From positions 1-64,000 of the forward strand of contig CP069394.1 of NCBI GenBank assembly GCA_016887485.1: DNA of 64,000 bases, given 5' to 3'. Positions within the stretch are counted from its first letter, which is position 1, and each line of letters starts with the position of its first letter. A program made the position numbers and the translations under genes. Positions 51,818 through 60,953 of this stretch are shown in pieces. Below the pieces are notes generated by a model. It made no database searches. It was given only the letters and a program-made list of their open reading frames with translations, and was not told where the DNA came from. This stretch comes from Chloroflexota bacterium. Its GTDB lineage: Bacteria > Chloroflexota > Anaerolineae > Anaerolineales > Anaerolineaceae.

Positions 51818-53215
51818 ATGTATATCCAGGGTAAAGAACCTACTTTTAGACGTACGAATCCAAAATCCAACATCTACCGGGTATTGGTCCTGGTTGTATT
51901 GATTGTGTTTTTTGGCGCGGTTCTGGCTGGATTTGCTAATGGTGAAGTGGAGCCGCTTTTCATGCCCACGCCCACACCGACCCGAACAACTCACTCCTTT
52001 GTGGTTGAAGGAGACACCCACTTCGCAGCAGGCAATCTGGATGCTTCCATTGAAGCCTATCTGAAAGCGGCTGAACTGGACCCAACTGACCCAACGATCC
52101 TGACCGAACTGGCCCGGGTTCAGACCTATTCATCCAGCCTGCTCTCAACGGACGCTGAACGCTCTCAGCGATTGAAGGAGGCCCTCGAATCAATCAATAA
52201 GGCCAAGGAACTGGCGCCGAACGATTCCGAGGTGCTGGCTGTGCGGGCATTTGTGTTGGACTGGAATTCCACTGACCCAACATTGAATGATGCCAAAGCA
52301 GCGACGGACCTTTTGAATGAGGCTGAGGCTGAAGCCGTTCTGGCGCTTCAGTTGGATAATACCAACACGCTGGCTCTGGCATATTATGCTGAAATTTTGG
52401 TGGACCAGACCAAGTGGACTCAGGCCCAGCAGTATATTGAGCAGGCTGTGGAGCGGGACCCCTCGCTGATGGATGTCCACCGCATTCTGGCTTATACCTA
52501 TGAAACTTTGGGTGAATATAATCTGGCGATTCAAGAATATAAAAAAGCGGTCAACATCACACCGAACTTGACGTTCCTGTACCTCTCGATCGGCAGGATC
52601 TACCGGCATTTGGAGCTCTATGAACAGGCACTGGAATATTTCGCGACCGCAGTCAATGTGAACGAACAGTTGGGGATCAATGACCCTATTCCTTACCTGG
52701 CAATCGCTAACACTTATGCTCAGCAAGGTGAGTTCTTTATTGCTGCGTTAAATGTCCAGGTGGCTTTGGATATGACCCCGGCGAACCCGGATGTATATGG
52801 GCAGTTGGGGGTGATCTATCACAAGTCCCGGAACTATGAGGGTGCAATCCCTGCCCTGCAATGTGCGCTTAATGGTTGTACGGCTGAAGAAAGTTGTGAC
52901 GTGCGGCAGTGCAATCCTGATGTGGACCCAATGATTGCGATTGAAGGACTTCCGCTCACGGACAACACTGCGGTTTATTACTTTACCTATGGTTCCGTGC
53001 TTTCCGGCCTGCACCGTGATGGTGCCGATGATTACTGTGATCGGGCGCTGGACGTCTTTGATGAACTGCGTGCGGTATATCCTGATGATGAAACGATCAT
53101 GAGCATTGTGCGGGCTGGTGAAGAGATCTGCACTTACGTGGCACCCATGGATGCAGCGACTGAAACAGAGGTGCCAGACGCGGTCACAACACCGACTGAG
53201 GAGTCCATGCCCTGA
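51818..53215 (+). CDS. Membrane-anchored TPR protein (copy 2)
   Basis: A 465-residue protein with a transmembrane segment at about residues 23-44, then a PTPTPTRTTHSFVVEGDTHFAAG segment closely similar to copy 1 (PTPTPTRNPESFVQEAETYLAEG). TPR-type repeats follow at about residues 60-400, and a Cys-containing loop (NGCTAEESCDVRQCNPDVD) lies near 350. The shared layout and neighbouring position show a duplication. Partners are unknown. It lies 35 bp after copy 1. Confidence 0.83.
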   Translation: MYIQGKEPTFRRTNPKSNIYRVLVLVVLIVFFGAVLAGFANGEVEPLFMPTPTPTRTTHSFVVEGDTHFAAGNLDASIEAYLKAAELDPTDPTILTELARVQTYSSSLLSTDAERSQRLKEALESINKAKELAPNDSEVLAVRAFVLDWNSTDPTLNDAKAATDLLNEAEAEAVLALQLDNTNTLALAYYAEILVDQTKWTQAQQYIEQAVERDPSLMDVHRILAYTYETLGEYNLAIQEYKKAVNITPNLTFLYLSIGRIYRHLELYEQALEYFATAVNVNEQLGINDPIPYLAIANTYAQQGEFFIAALNVQVALDMTPANPDVYGQLGVIYHKSRNYEGAIPALQCALNGCTAEESCDVRQCNPDVDPMIAIEGLPLTDNTAVYYFTYGSVLSGLHRDGADDYCDRALDVFDELRAVYPDDETIMSIVRAGEEICTYVAPMDAATETEVPDAVTTPTEESMP

Positions 53216-53274
53216 GCGAAGAGACGTGGATGGGGGAGAATATAAATCTTTTGTAAGAATCGGCTGTCATTCCC

Positions 53275-53303
53275 TTGACGTGAAATTTAAAGACAGGTAA
53301 GAT
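53275..53303 (+). promoter_or_regulatory. Promoter of groES-groEL
   Basis: TTGACG at 53275-53280, a 17-bp spacer and TAAGAT at 53298-53303. The CIRCE operator begins 7 bp downstream, at about the start of transcription. Confidence 0.75.
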
Positions 53304-53310
53304 AATTTCA

Positions 53311-53337
53311 TTAGCACTCTTATTATGAGAGTGCTAA
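53311..53337 (+). promoter_or_regulatory. CIRCE operator (HrcA binding site)
   Basis: TTAGCACTC, a 9-bp spacer and GAGTGCTAA at 53311-53337, a perfect match to the CIRCE consensus. It places groESL under heat-inducible derepression by HrcA. No hrcA gene is in the window. Confidence 0.97.
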
Positions 53338-53384
53338 AATGATGAATAATAGCTCAAAATACTCTAATACAAATGGAGGAACGA

Positions 53385-53675
53385 ATGGCAATCTCAATCA
53401 AACCTTTGGGCAACCGTGTCGTGGTTGAACCCATTGCGGAAGAAGAAATCACAGCTGGAGGTATTGTGCTTCCTGAAACCGCTAAAGAAAAACCGCAGAA
53501 GGGCACCGTCCTGGCTGTCGGCCCCGGCGAGCGCAACGATAAAGGCGAATATATGGCCTTGGATGTCAAAGAAGGCGACACAGTCCTTTTTGCGAAATAT
53601 TCTGGGACTGAGATCAAATATGACGGCAAGAAATTGCTGATCATGCGCGAAGCTGATATCCTCGCGAAACTGTAA
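53385..53675 (+). CDS. groES: Co-chaperonin GroES
   Basis: A 96-residue protein. The start at 53385 follows GGAGGAACGA; a frame start at 53373 is not needed. It opens with [19 protein letters not shown]. The mobile loop region is [20 protein letters not shown], and [33 protein letters not shown] follows. It caps the GroEL ring. Operon with groEL 28 bp downstream. Confidence 0.98.
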   Translation: MAISIKPLGNRVVVEPIAEEEITAGGIVLPETAKEKPQKGTVLAVGPGERNDKGEYMALDVKEGDTVLFAKYSGTEIKYDGKKLLIMREADILAKL

Positions 53676-53703
53676 GAGATAAATTCCAAGGAGATATAAA
53701 AAA

Positions 53704-55350
53704 ATGGCTAAACAATTATTGTTTGCTGAAGAAGCACGACGTGCACTGAAGAGCGGAATTGATATTGTTGTCAAATCCGTTGCTACCACCCTCGGCCCAA
53801 AAGGCCGCAATGTGGCTCTTGATCGCAAATTTGGCTCCCCCACCATCACCCATGACGGTGTGACCGTTGCCAAGGAAATTGAACTGGAAGATCCCTTTGA
53901 GAATATGGGCGCTCAGCTCCTCAAAGAAGCTGCCACCAAGACCAACGATATCGCTGGTGATGGCACCACCACTTCCACCGTTTTGGCGCATGCCATCGTG
54001 ACCGAAGGCCTCAAGAACCTGGCCGCCGGCGCCAACCCCATGCTGCTCAAGCGTGGTATTGAATCCGCTGCCAAAGCTGTTTCCGATGAGATCGTCAACC
54101 AGGCCATCGACATCACCACCAAGGAAGAAATCGCCAACGTGGCCACCATTTCCGCACAGGATCGCGAAATTGGTGAGTTAATCGCTGAGGTTATGGACAA
54201 AGTCGGTAAAGACGGCGTTATCACTGTTGAAGAATCCCGCGGCCTCGAATTTGAAACTGAATACGTTGAAGGTATGCAGTTTGACCGTGGTTACATTTCC
54301 CCTTATTTCATCACCGATCCAGATCATATGCAGGCTGAGATCGAAGAACCCTATATCCTTGTTTATGACAAGAAGATTTCCGCTGCTTCCGACATCGTTC
54401 CCCTGTTGGAGAAACTGGTACAGGTTGGCAAGCGTGAACTCCTGATCATTGCTGAGGATATCGATGGTGAAGCTCTGGCGACCCTCGTTCTTAACAAGCT
54501 GCGTGGCATGCTGAACGTCCTGGCCGTCAAGGCTCCGGGATTTGGTGACCGCCGCAAGGCTATGCTCCAGGATATCGCTATCCTGTCCGGTGCAACCGTT
54601 ATCTCCGAAGAGACCGGCCGCAAACTCGAAACCGTCACCATTGAAGACCTCGGTAAGGCCGAGAAAGTTCAGAGTGACAAAGACGACACCACCATCATCG
54701 GCGGTGACGGCGATTCCGCTGCCATCAAAGGCCGGATCGAACAAATTCGGGTCGAAATCGAAAACACCACCAGCGACTATGACCGTGAGAAACTCCAGGA
54801 ACGCCTGGCGAAACTCTCAGGTGGTGTGGCCATCATTCGTGTTGGTGCTGCAACCGAGACCGAACTGAAAGAAAAGAAACATCGTGTGGAAGATGCTCTC
54901 TCGGCAACCCGTGCTGCGGTTGAAGAAGGTATCGTCCCCGGTGGTGGTGTGGCCCTGATCAACGCCATGAAGGCCCTTGATGACCTGAAGATGGACAACG
55001 CCGACGCACAACTCGGTGTCAAGATCGTCCGCAATGCCCTTGAGGTTCCGATGCGCAAGATCGCTGAGAACGCTGGACAGGATGGCTCCGTCATCGTTTC
55101 CAATGTCCGCCAGCGTCAGGTTGAGGCCAAGAGCAACCAGATTGGTTTCAATGTTCTGACCGAAGAATATATCAATATGGTTGAAGGCGGCGTGATTGAT
55201 CCTGCCAAGGTGACCCGTGGCGCTCTGGATAACGCAGCTTCAATCGCTGCCATGATCCTGACGACTGAAGCCCTGATCACTGACATCCCCGAGAAAGAAC
55301 CCCAAATGCCCGCCGGCGGCCCCGGTATGGGCGGTATGGGCGGCTTCTAG
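53704..55350 (+). CDS. groEL: Chaperonin GroEL
   Basis: A 548-residue chaperonin subunit. Nucleotide-binding segments [10 protein letters not shown] and DGTTT, the apical substrate-binding region around residues 190-375, and the C-terminal Gly-Met-rich tail (GMGGMGGF) are all present. The length is normal. Its codon use looks more biased than its neighbours (many gcc, ctg, atc), as expected for a highly expressed gene. Confidence 0.99.
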   Translation: MAKQLLFAEEARRALKSGIDIVVKSVATTLGPKGRNVALDRKFGSPTITHDGVTVAKEIELEDPFENMGAQLLKEAATKTNDIAGDGTTTSTVLAHAIVTEGLKNLAAGANPMLLKRGIESAAKAVSDEIVNQAIDITTKEEIANVATISAQDREIGELIAEVMDKVGKDGVITVEESRGLEFETEYVEGMQFDRGYISPYFITDPDHMQAEIEEPYILVYDKKISAASDIVPLLEKLVQVGKRELLIIAEDIDGEALATLVLNKLRGMLNVLAVKAPGFGDRRKAMLQDIAILSGATVISEETGRKLETVTIEDLGKAEKVQSDKDDTTIIGGDGDSAAIKGRIEQIRVEIENTTSDYDREKLQERLAKLSGGVAIIRVGAATETELKEKKHRVEDALSATRAAVEEGIVPGGGVALINAMKALDDLKMDNADAQLGVKIVRNALEVPMRKIAENAGQDGSVIVSNVRQRQVEAKSNQIGFNVLTEEYINMVEGGVIDPAKVTRGALDNAASIAAMILTTEALITDIPEKEPQMPAGGPGMGGMGGF

Positions 55351-55371
55351 TCCTGGCTCTATACTGAAATT

Positions 55372-55404
55372 AAAGGCTGTTCCTTTGGGAGCAGCCTTTT
55401 TTTG
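55372..55404 (+). terminator. Terminator after groEL
   Basis: AAAGGCTG pairs with CAGCCTTT, with an inner TCC/GGA pairing, followed by a T run. Confidence 0.8.
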
Positions 55405-55451
55405 ATTCTCCGGTATGGGGTCGAAAAATGGGAGAAGTTTTTTGGGGTCGC

Positions 55452-55460
55452 TGGTATAAT
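55452..55460 (+). promoter_or_regulatory. Extended -10 promoter of the PpiC lipoprotein gene
   Basis: TG-g-TATAAT at 55452-55460 is 7 nt before the ATG at 55468, with no Shine-Dalgarno site. A leaderless mRNA is likely. Confidence 0.65.
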
Positions 55461-55467
55461 GGTTGGC

Positions 55468-56361
55468 ATGTCATTGACCAAAAAAGACCTAAGAAAGATT
55501 ATCATTGGGTTGGTACTGGTTGCGATGCTGATCTCCGCCTGCACCCGAAACAACCCGACTGAAGAAGTTACGGCAACCCTTGCCTTAACCTCAACCCCCT
55601 CAGAGCCCACACCGACCCCCGTGCCCGCAGCAGCCATTGTCAATGGCGAAAGTGTCCCGCTGGCCTGGTATGAGAGTGAGTTACAGCGCTATCTTGTTGC
55701 TCAGGAGGCCGCAGGCACCCCGGTGACCGATCAGGCCGCCGCCGGGGAGACAGTTTTGAACGGATTGATCAATCAGTACCTTCTGGCGCAAGGCGCACAG
55801 GAAGCCGGCTTTTCCGTCACGGATCAGGAAGTGCAGGCTCGGATTGATGCCCTGGCAGAGAAAGTGGATTTAGCTGCCTGGATGGCGCAATGGGGATATT
55901 CGGACACTGATTTGTTCAATATGCTCAAATTGGAGATCCTGGCCGCCCTCGAGAGGGACCAAATCGCAGCTACTATCCCTGAAACTATGGAACAGGTTGA
56001 GATCCGTCAGGTCTTTGCCTATACCGCAGCAGGTGCTCAATCTGCCAGGACCAGCCTGGCTTCGGGCAGTGATTTTGAAGATGTGGCCTATACCTATGAC
56101 CCCACCACCGGCGGCTATCTGGGTTGGGTGCCGAGAGGTTACCTTTTGATCCCAGCCGTTGAAGAGGTTGCGTTTTCCCTCCCTGTGGGCAGCTATTCAG
56201 ATATTATCGAATCGGAAGTTGGCTATCATATCGTGATGGTGCTGGATAGGGGTGAGCACGCCCTGAGCAGCGATGCCCGTCTGACCCTCCAGCGAAACGC
56301 CGTGGCCGCCTGGCTGGCAGATAAACTTGCTACCAGTTTGATTGATGTTGTGGTTAATTAA
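55468..56361 (+). CDS. Peptidylprolyl isomerase lipoprotein (SurA/PpiC type)
   Basis: A 297-residue protein from the ATG at 55468, set by the adjacent -10 box. The lipobox is LISAC (Cys at about residue 24), followed by a Thr/Pro linker. Residues about 50-165 resemble the SurA-N/chaperone domain (VNGESVPLAWYESELQRYL, VLNGLINQYLLAQGAQEAGFSVTDQEV). The parvulin-type PPIase domain follows (QVEIRQVFAYTAAGAQSARTSLASGSDFEDVAYTYD, then VGSYSDIIESEVGYHIVMVLDR). It would fold exported proteins outside the cytoplasmic membrane. Confidence 0.9.
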   Translation: MSLTKKDLRKIIIGLVLVAMLISACTRNNPTEEVTATLALTSTPSEPTPTPVPAAAIVNGESVPLAWYESELQRYLVAQEAAGTPVTDQAAAGETVLNGLINQYLLAQGAQEAGFSVTDQEVQARIDALAEKVDLAAWMAQWGYSDTDLFNMLKLEILAALERDQIAATIPETMEQVEIRQVFAYTAAGAQSARTSLASGSDFEDVAYTYDPTTGGYLGWVPRGYLLIPAVEEVAFSLPVGSYSDIIESEVGYHIVMVLDRGEHALSSDARLTLQRNAVAAWLADKLATSLIDVVVN

Positions 56362-56362
56362 A

Positions 56363-57097
56363 ATGAGTTCACGTCCTCCGACCAACCGCCGAAGCAGCCC
56401 GTATAATGCGGGGAAATCCATCCCCAGCATGGCGACGCCGCGCAAACCCCAGGAACCCCAGAAGATGGGTTTTGGCGGATTGTTCTTCATCCTGTTGATC
56501 CTCGGTGGTGCGGTGTGGCTGATGATGCTGGTGTTTGGCTGGGGCCCTTATGCCGCCGAGGTGACCGCAACGCCTTCACCTACACCGACGGAAGCCCTGG
56601 TGGAAACTACCGATCCAGTCCAGGTGAATGCAACTGCGACTTTGGGAGGCCCCACGGCAACCACGGCCCCTACCGCGACGGTGACGCTGACGCCCACCGC
56701 AACTGCAACGGACGAACCGATGCCCTTTAATCTCTTTGGGGACCCGGACACCATTGCGAGCATCATTTTTTATCCCAATTTAGATTGTAATTGGTTGATC
56801 ATTGGCGGGCAGGTTGTTGACCTGAAAAACGAACCTGTCTTAGGATTGACCTTGCATCTGTTTGGCGAGTTGGGCGGGGTGACGATTGATCAGCAGGTGC
56901 TTTCCGGTTCTGCAACGATCTATGGCGAATCCGGATATGAATTCAGGCTGGAAGGCCTGATTGTTAATAGTTCGGATACCTTGTTCCTGCAGTTGGTGGA
57001 CACGAATGGCCTGCCGCTGTCGCAAGCTTATGGCCTCCAGACCTATGAGGACTGCCAGAGGAATATGTTGATTATAAAATTCCAGCAAGTTCGCTAA
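56363..57097 (+). CDS. Membrane-anchored protein with Thr/Pro linker, unknown function
   Basis: A 244-residue protein with a basic cytoplasmic N-terminus (about 35 residues), one transmembrane segment (about 37-58) and a Thr/Ala/Pro-rich linker (about 65-120). A beta-rich extracellular domain of about 115 residues includes two cysteines, in DCNWLIIGGQVVDL and TYEDCQRNML. The start directly follows the PpiC gene stop, so the two are likely co-transcribed. No family is recognised, though the GQVVDLKNEPVLGLTLHL segment resembles a carboxypeptidase-regulatory-like or Ig-like beta fold. Confidence 0.7.
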   Translation: MSSRPPTNRRSSPYNAGKSIPSMATPRKPQEPQKMGFGGLFFILLILGGAVWLMMLVFGWGPYAAEVTATPSPTPTEALVETTDPVQVNATATLGGPTATTAPTATVTLTPTATATDEPMPFNLFGDPDTIASIIFYPNLDCNWLIIGGQVVDLKNEPVLGLTLHLFGELGGVTIDQQVLSGSATIYGESGYEFRLEGLIVNSSDTLFLQLVDTNGLPLSQAYGLQTYEDCQRNMLIIKFQQVR

Positions 57098-57118
57098 ATT
57101 TCCTTGTTATTCAATCAG

Positions 57119-57143
57119 GGACCTCATCGGAGGTCCTTTTTTT
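57119..57143 (+). terminator. Terminator after the PpiC operon
   Basis: GGACCTC (57119-57125) pairs with GAGGTCC (57130-57136), followed by seven T. Confidence 0.85.
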
Positions 57144-57156
57144 GGTAATAATGGTA

Positions 57157-57204
57157 TTGACTCTTCATTCCGATACTGGTATAAATAATTCGATAAGTAT
57201 CGAA
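57157..57204 (+). promoter_or_regulatory. Promoter and palindromic operator of the ArsR-type regulator gene
   Basis: TTGACT (57157-57162), a 17-bp spacer and TATAAA (57180-57185, preceded by TGg). A perfect inverted repeat TTCGATA-AG-TATCGAA at 57189-57204 lies just after the -10. A related CGATACTGG word lies in the spacer. The placement suits autorepression by the encoded regulator. Confidence 0.7.
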
Positions 57205-57224
57205 ATAAATATATGGAGATTAAA

Positions 57225-57794
57225 ATGGATGAACAACTGGAGACTCTCTTAGCTTTCTTCAAAGCCCTGGCGGATGCCACCCGTTTGAAGATCGTGGGTT
57301 TACTTGCCCAAAAGGAATCGAGCGTGGAAGAACTGGCCGCGATGCTGGAGGTCAGCCCCTCCACTGTTTCTCATCACCTCTCGAAACTGGCGGAGATTGG
57401 GTTGGTCTCGGCTCGGGCGGATAGCTACTACAATGTCTATTCTCTGCAAACGGATGTCCTGGAGGGGATGGCACAAAAGCTGCTCTCGGCGCAGACGCTG
57501 CCTGCCATGACACAGGACGTGGACCGAAAGGCTTATGACCGCCAGGTACTCGACACCTATCTGGCAGAAAATGGCACGCTGACCAAGATCCCTGGCAACC
57601 GGCGAAAGCTGGATGTTGTGCTAAATTACATTGCGGAGAAATTTGAGTTTGACCGGGTATATACTGAGAAGGAGATCAATGCAGTGATTGGCGCGCTGAA
57701 CTCGGATATCTCCGGGCTGCGGCGGGACCTGATCTCCAGTAATCTTCTGGCCCGTAAAAAAGATGGCTCTGCCTATTGGCGGGTCAGGCAATAA
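57225..57794 (+). CDS. ArsR-family regulator with C-terminal DUF2087
   Basis: A 189-residue protein. The start at 57225 follows GGAG by 6 nt. Residues about 8-80 are an ArsR winged helix (FFKALADATRLKIVGLLAQKESSVEELAAMLEVSPSTVSHHLSKLAEIGLV). No metal-site Cys pair is present in the alpha3 helix. Residues about 115-189 match DUF2087 (NGTLTKIPGNRRKLDVVLNYIAEKFEFDRVYTEKEINAVI...RRDLISSNLLARKKDGSAYWRV), which is often fused to regulators. An operator-like palindrome lies upstream, so autoregulation is likely. The inducer is unknown. Confidence 0.9.
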   Translation: MDEQLETLLAFFKALADATRLKIVGLLAQKESSVEELAAMLEVSPSTVSHHLSKLAEIGLVSARADSYYNVYSLQTDVLEGMAQKLLSAQTLPAMTQDVDRKAYDRQVLDTYLAENGTLTKIPGNRRKLDVVLNYIAEKFEFDRVYTEKEINAVIGALNSDISGLRRDLISSNLLARKKDGSAYWRVRQ

Positions 57795-57810
57795 GCGATT
57801 TGGCTAAATA

Positions 57811-57848
57811 AAAAACAAAATAGGGCGGCCCACAGTGGGCCGCCCTTA
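57811..57848. terminator. Bidirectional terminator with GGGCGGCC hairpin
   Basis: AGGGCGGCCCAC (57822-57833) pairs with GTGGGCCGCCCT (57835-57846) between the convergent ArsR and DUF711 genes. A T-rich tail follows on the minus strand. The sequence resembles the GGGCGGCC hairpin of the 184-bp repeat array. Confidence 0.75.
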
Positions 57849-57868
57849 CGGTTTAATTTAGGCGGTTC

Positions 57869-59080
57869 TTACCGCTGTCTGGGTTTGATTTCCAAGTTCT
57901 CGTTCCCATTCAGCAGACCGCTGAGGGGGCGAGCGGGAACCTTCAGCACCTTGCTGTTGGCGAAATACTCAAAGGCGAATCCGGTTGGGTCGCCAGCCTG
58001 TTTGCCGGGGATCGGCATCAGCCGGGCGGTGAGGGGTTTGTTGAGCCTGAGCGCCAGGGCAGCCAGGTCCAGCAGGATGGCCTGAAGCTGTTCCAAAGAG
58101 GTGTCACCGGGCAGGGGGATCGTATCCAGCCCCGTGCCACAAACGGATGAAAAGAGCAGCAAATCCGTGAGGGACAATGAACCATCCGCACCGCGTTCAG
58201 CCAGGGTGCTGTCCTCCAGCAGGGGGAGCATCAGGCCGTTGAAGCCGATACGCTTAAAGGTCACACGGTCCAGCGTGTCCGTCAGAAAGGCGGATGCCGC
58301 CAGGCTGCCGGAAAGCCCAAAGGCAGGCAGTCCCAGGTTTTCCAGCGCACCGCCGATGGATGCTTTTTCCCCGGGGAAGGGCGCGAGGGTGAAATCCAAC
58401 CCTTTGAATTCAAATTGGAACATGGATGCCAGTTCGTTGCATTTACCTTCCAGAATGGCTGCGTGCCTCTGAATGGTGTCGATCAGTTCGGATCGGGCCT
58501 CAGCCAGGGAGGAAGCATTATCAAATGCTTCCACAGCCAGGTCTGCGCCTTCTATGGCCAAGGCGAACGCTGGTGCTTTACCTTCGTGATAAGCCGCTGG
58601 GAAGAAGGGCGCCCAAGGTGGGACATTCGCCAGGGCGGCAAAACGCAGATTGGCAAAGCCGTTCTTTTCCACCGGTGCAGATTGGTGGATCACCTGTGCA
58701 CAGGCTTTGACGGCGGGCAGGCTGATTTGACCCTCAGGGGTGGTCAGATGACCGCTGAAAAAGGCGTTGCTGGACTTGGGGAGTAACTCGGGAATGACAG
58801 CATAGCTTTCCAGCTTTTCCGTTGTGGCCGGTCCGAGGGAGATGTATTCAAAGCCTTCCGCATGGGCCAGAAAGCCCAGCGTGGTGACCATTTGGGCGTA
58901 ATCTTCGGGCACTAGCCACGTGTGCCAGGCAGGGGTTGCCAGCCGAATGGTCTGGACCTCATAACCGGCATCCTGCAGGACTTTCTGGGCATGTTGGGCG
59001 AAGATTCCGGCCTTTTGGAGGGCCAGTTCGGAGATTGGCCAGTGGGGATGGAGGAAAACGGTGATGGAGCGGATGCGCAT
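57869..59080 (-). CDS. DUF711 (UPF0210-related) family protein
   Basis: A 403-residue cytoplasmic protein. It begins with MRIRSITVFLHP and contains LRFAALANVPPWAPFFPAAYHEGKAPAFALAIEGADLAVEA, which is the core block of the family. Further conserved blocks are APFPGEKASIGGALENLGLPAFG and VCGTGLDTIPLPGDTS. DUF711 proteins are structurally characterised but have no agreed function. The start lies 2 bp after the stop of the upstream SpoU methyltransferase gene, so the two genes are tightly packed. Confidence 0.88.
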   Translation of the reverse strand: MRIRSITVFLHPHWPISELALQKAGIFAQHAQKVLQDAGYEVQTIRLATPAWHTWLVPEDYAQMVTTLGFLAHAEGFEYISLGPATTEKLESYAVIPELLPKSSNAFFSGHLTTPEGQISLPAVKACAQVIHQSAPVEKNGFANLRFAALANVPPWAPFFPAAYHEGKAPAFALAIEGADLAVEAFDNASSLAEARSELIDTIQRHAAILEGKCNELASMFQFEFKGLDFTLAPFPGEKASIGGALENLGLPAFGLSGSLAASAFLTDTLDRVTFKRIGFNGLMLPLLEDSTLAERGADGSLSLTDLLLFSSVCGTGLDTIPLPGDTSLEQLQAILLDLAALALRLNKPLTARLMPIPGKQAGDPTGFAFEYFANSKVLKVPARPLSGLLNGNENLEIKPRQR

Positions 59081-59081
59081 G

Positions 59082-59876
59082 TCAGACTGCTTTCTTTGAA
59101 TAACGTTGGCGAAGGACTTCAGCGATCAGGATGCCTCCCGCCATGGCGGCATTGAGTGATTCGGCCCGTCCGGGCATAGGAATGAAGACTCGGTCCGTAG
59201 CCAAAGCTTCACCCATAGGGGTCGCGCCAAAGGCCTCACCGCCCAACAGCAGGACACAAGGTTGTGTGAAATCCGCTTCCCAAATGGGGAGGCTGCCATC
59301 GGCAGTGGCCAGGAAAACGGGGAAGTCTTTGAGCAAAGGGTTGATCTCCTGCCAGGGGAGGGCGTGAACGGGTAGGTGGAAGTGGGCGCCCATGCCCGCC
59401 CGGAGCACTTTAGGCGCAAAGGCGTTCACGGTGCCTGGTGTGAGAATCACGCCATCCGCGCCGGCGGCCTCGGCTGTGCGCAGGAGGGTACCCATGTTAC
59501 CGGGGTCCCGAACCTGGTCTGCCAGGATCAGGAAGGTGGGCTCTTTAGGCAGGGGCAGGGCTTCGAGTTTCAGAACGGCCAAAATGCCCTGGGGAGTCTC
59601 AGTGCCGCTGATCTCAGCCATCAATCTGGGAGGAATTTCGATAATATCTCTACTCCCCCGGGCGGCAAATTCGTCGATCAAGGCCTGACCGCGTTCGGAA
59701 AGGGTCTCATCGAAAAGGATGAATTCAACGGGCCAACCCACTGAGGCGGCCTCTTCCACCAGGCGCACGCCTTCAGCGATGAATGCCTGGTCACTTTGTC
59801 TGCCGCGGGTGTGGGTTTGCAGGGCGCGGGCCAGTTTGATTTTTGGGTTATTGGGGGAGGAGATAAATTCTGCCAC
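59082..59876 (-). CDS. SpoU/TrmH family RNA 2'-O-methyltransferase
   Basis: A 264-residue protein. An N-terminal substrate-binding domain (residues 1-95, starting ISSPNNPKIKLARAL) precedes a SPOUT methyltransferase with the three motifs: LILADQVRDPGNMGTLLRTAEAAG (motif 1), LLLGGEAFGA (motif 2) and IPMPGRAESLNAAMAGGILIAEVLRQ (motif 3), which form the knot. It methylates a ribose in rRNA or tRNA, with the target unknown. It lies upstream of the DUF711 gene. Confidence 0.92.
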   Translation of the reverse strand: MAEFISSPNNPKIKLARALQTHTRGRQSDQAFIAEGVRLVEEAASVGWPVEFILFDETLSERGQALIDEFAARGSRDIIEIPPRLMAEISGTETPQGILAVLKLEALPLPKEPTFLILADQVRDPGNMGTLLRTAEAAGADGVILTPGTVNAFAPKVLRAGMGAHFHLPVHALPWQEINPLLKDFPVFLATADGSLPIWEADFTQPCVLLLGGEAFGATPMGEALATDRVFIPMPGRAESLNAAMAGGILIAEVLRQRYSKKAV

Positions 59877-60265
59877 GGGTAAGGACTCAATTCTAGTCTG
59901 GAAATTTGACTCTATTGTAACAATAAATTGAGTTTACACCATTTCGTTGGGGAGGAGAGCCTTCGTAGATCGAGAATGGCGTATAGCATTGGATGAGGGA
60001 CTCACCTCATCAGTCTGCTTCGCAGACAGCTTCCCCTCAAGGGGAAGCCTTTAGGAATTGTGGATTTGAAGTTCATATGTAATTAATATTTACCAAATTT
60101 ATTTAGATTGAATGATTTACGATTTGATTAATATAGCCTATAGATTTCCATGGGTTGTATTCTATTTGCCTTCCCCACTTTGGGGGAAGGTGGCGTGAAA
60201 CGCCGGATGAGGGGGAGAATTATTCAATTGTGAAAAATGGGATCGATAAGAAATAGACAAACCAC
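59877..60265. repeat. Intergenic dispersed palindromic repeats
   Basis: No gene is seen. 60010-60052 has AGTCTGCTTCGCAGACAGC and GCTTCCCCTCAAGGGGAAGCC hairpins, the latter also at about 8795 in the other orientation. 60168-60216 (CCTTCCCC...GGGGGAAGG and GCCGGATGAGGG) is an inverted copy of the repeats at 8543 and 8716. The stretch between them is AT-rich. These are members of the dispersed repeat family. Confidence 0.7.
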
Positions 60266-60853
60266 TCACTCTTCAAGCTGGCGACATTCAGTCTGAATCG
60301 TGCCATCGGGCAAGACCGTGAGAAAGCCGAATTCCGGTGTGAAGCGGTTATGCGGGCAGGGATAAGCTGCACCGGGATTGAAAAACAGTCGGTTTTCCAC
60401 CCAGAGGGAGGTCTGATGATGGGTGTGACCAAAGATGATCACATCGGCAGTGGGAAAATCCACCGCGAGGTGATCGTAGTAGCGTTTGAAGAGATAACCG
60501 CGGGTGATGTAGGCCCATTTATCCACCATGTAATGGAACATCGTCCGGTGCCCGTGGGCGAGGGTGATTTCAATGCCATTGGCTTTAAATGTGGCGGACA
60601 TGGGTAACTTCATCCCGAAGAACCAATCCCGATTGCCCTGCACCACCTTGACGGGGGCGATTTTCTCCAGCGTTTCGATGACCTGCCAGGATGAGACGTC
60701 GCCGGCATGCAGGATGCCAGCCACCCCGGCGTCCCTGAACGCTGCCAGAATCCCTTCCGGGAGGGATTTGACGCGGTCGGGGATATGGGTGTCGGCGATC
60801 ACGCCGAAGCAGATCGGATCGCCCTGGGATGGCTCCATGTCGAATTCTTTCAT
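60266..60853 (-). CDS. YfcE-family metallophosphoesterase
   Basis: A 195-residue protein from the ATG at 60853 (the frame extends to 60895). Metal ligands of the calcineurin-like fold are seen in VIADTHIPD, LHAGDVSS, VQGNRDW (Asn ligand), AHGHRT and IIFGHTHH. The small size and order match YfcE/MJ0936-type phosphodiesterases. A TAAAAT box lies 10 nt upstream of the ATG, so the leader is very short. The substrate is unknown. Confidence 0.9.
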   Translation of the reverse strand: MKEFDMEPSQGDPICFGVIADTHIPDRVKSLPEGILAAFRDAGVAGILHAGDVSSWQVIETLEKIAPVKVVQGNRDWFFGMKLPMSATFKANGIEITLAHGHRTMFHYMVDKWAYITRGYLFKRYYDHLAVDFPTADVIIFGHTHHQTSLWVENRLFFNPGAAYPCPHNRFTPEFGFLTVLPDGTIQTECRQLEE

Positions 60854-60953
60854 AACGGGCTTGATTTTACCATGTCTGTACGAATGAAAAATCAAGGCTA
60901 CCGCCGTTGAAAATACGAGGTGTCGGGATATATAAGTAGATGGATCGAAGTTT

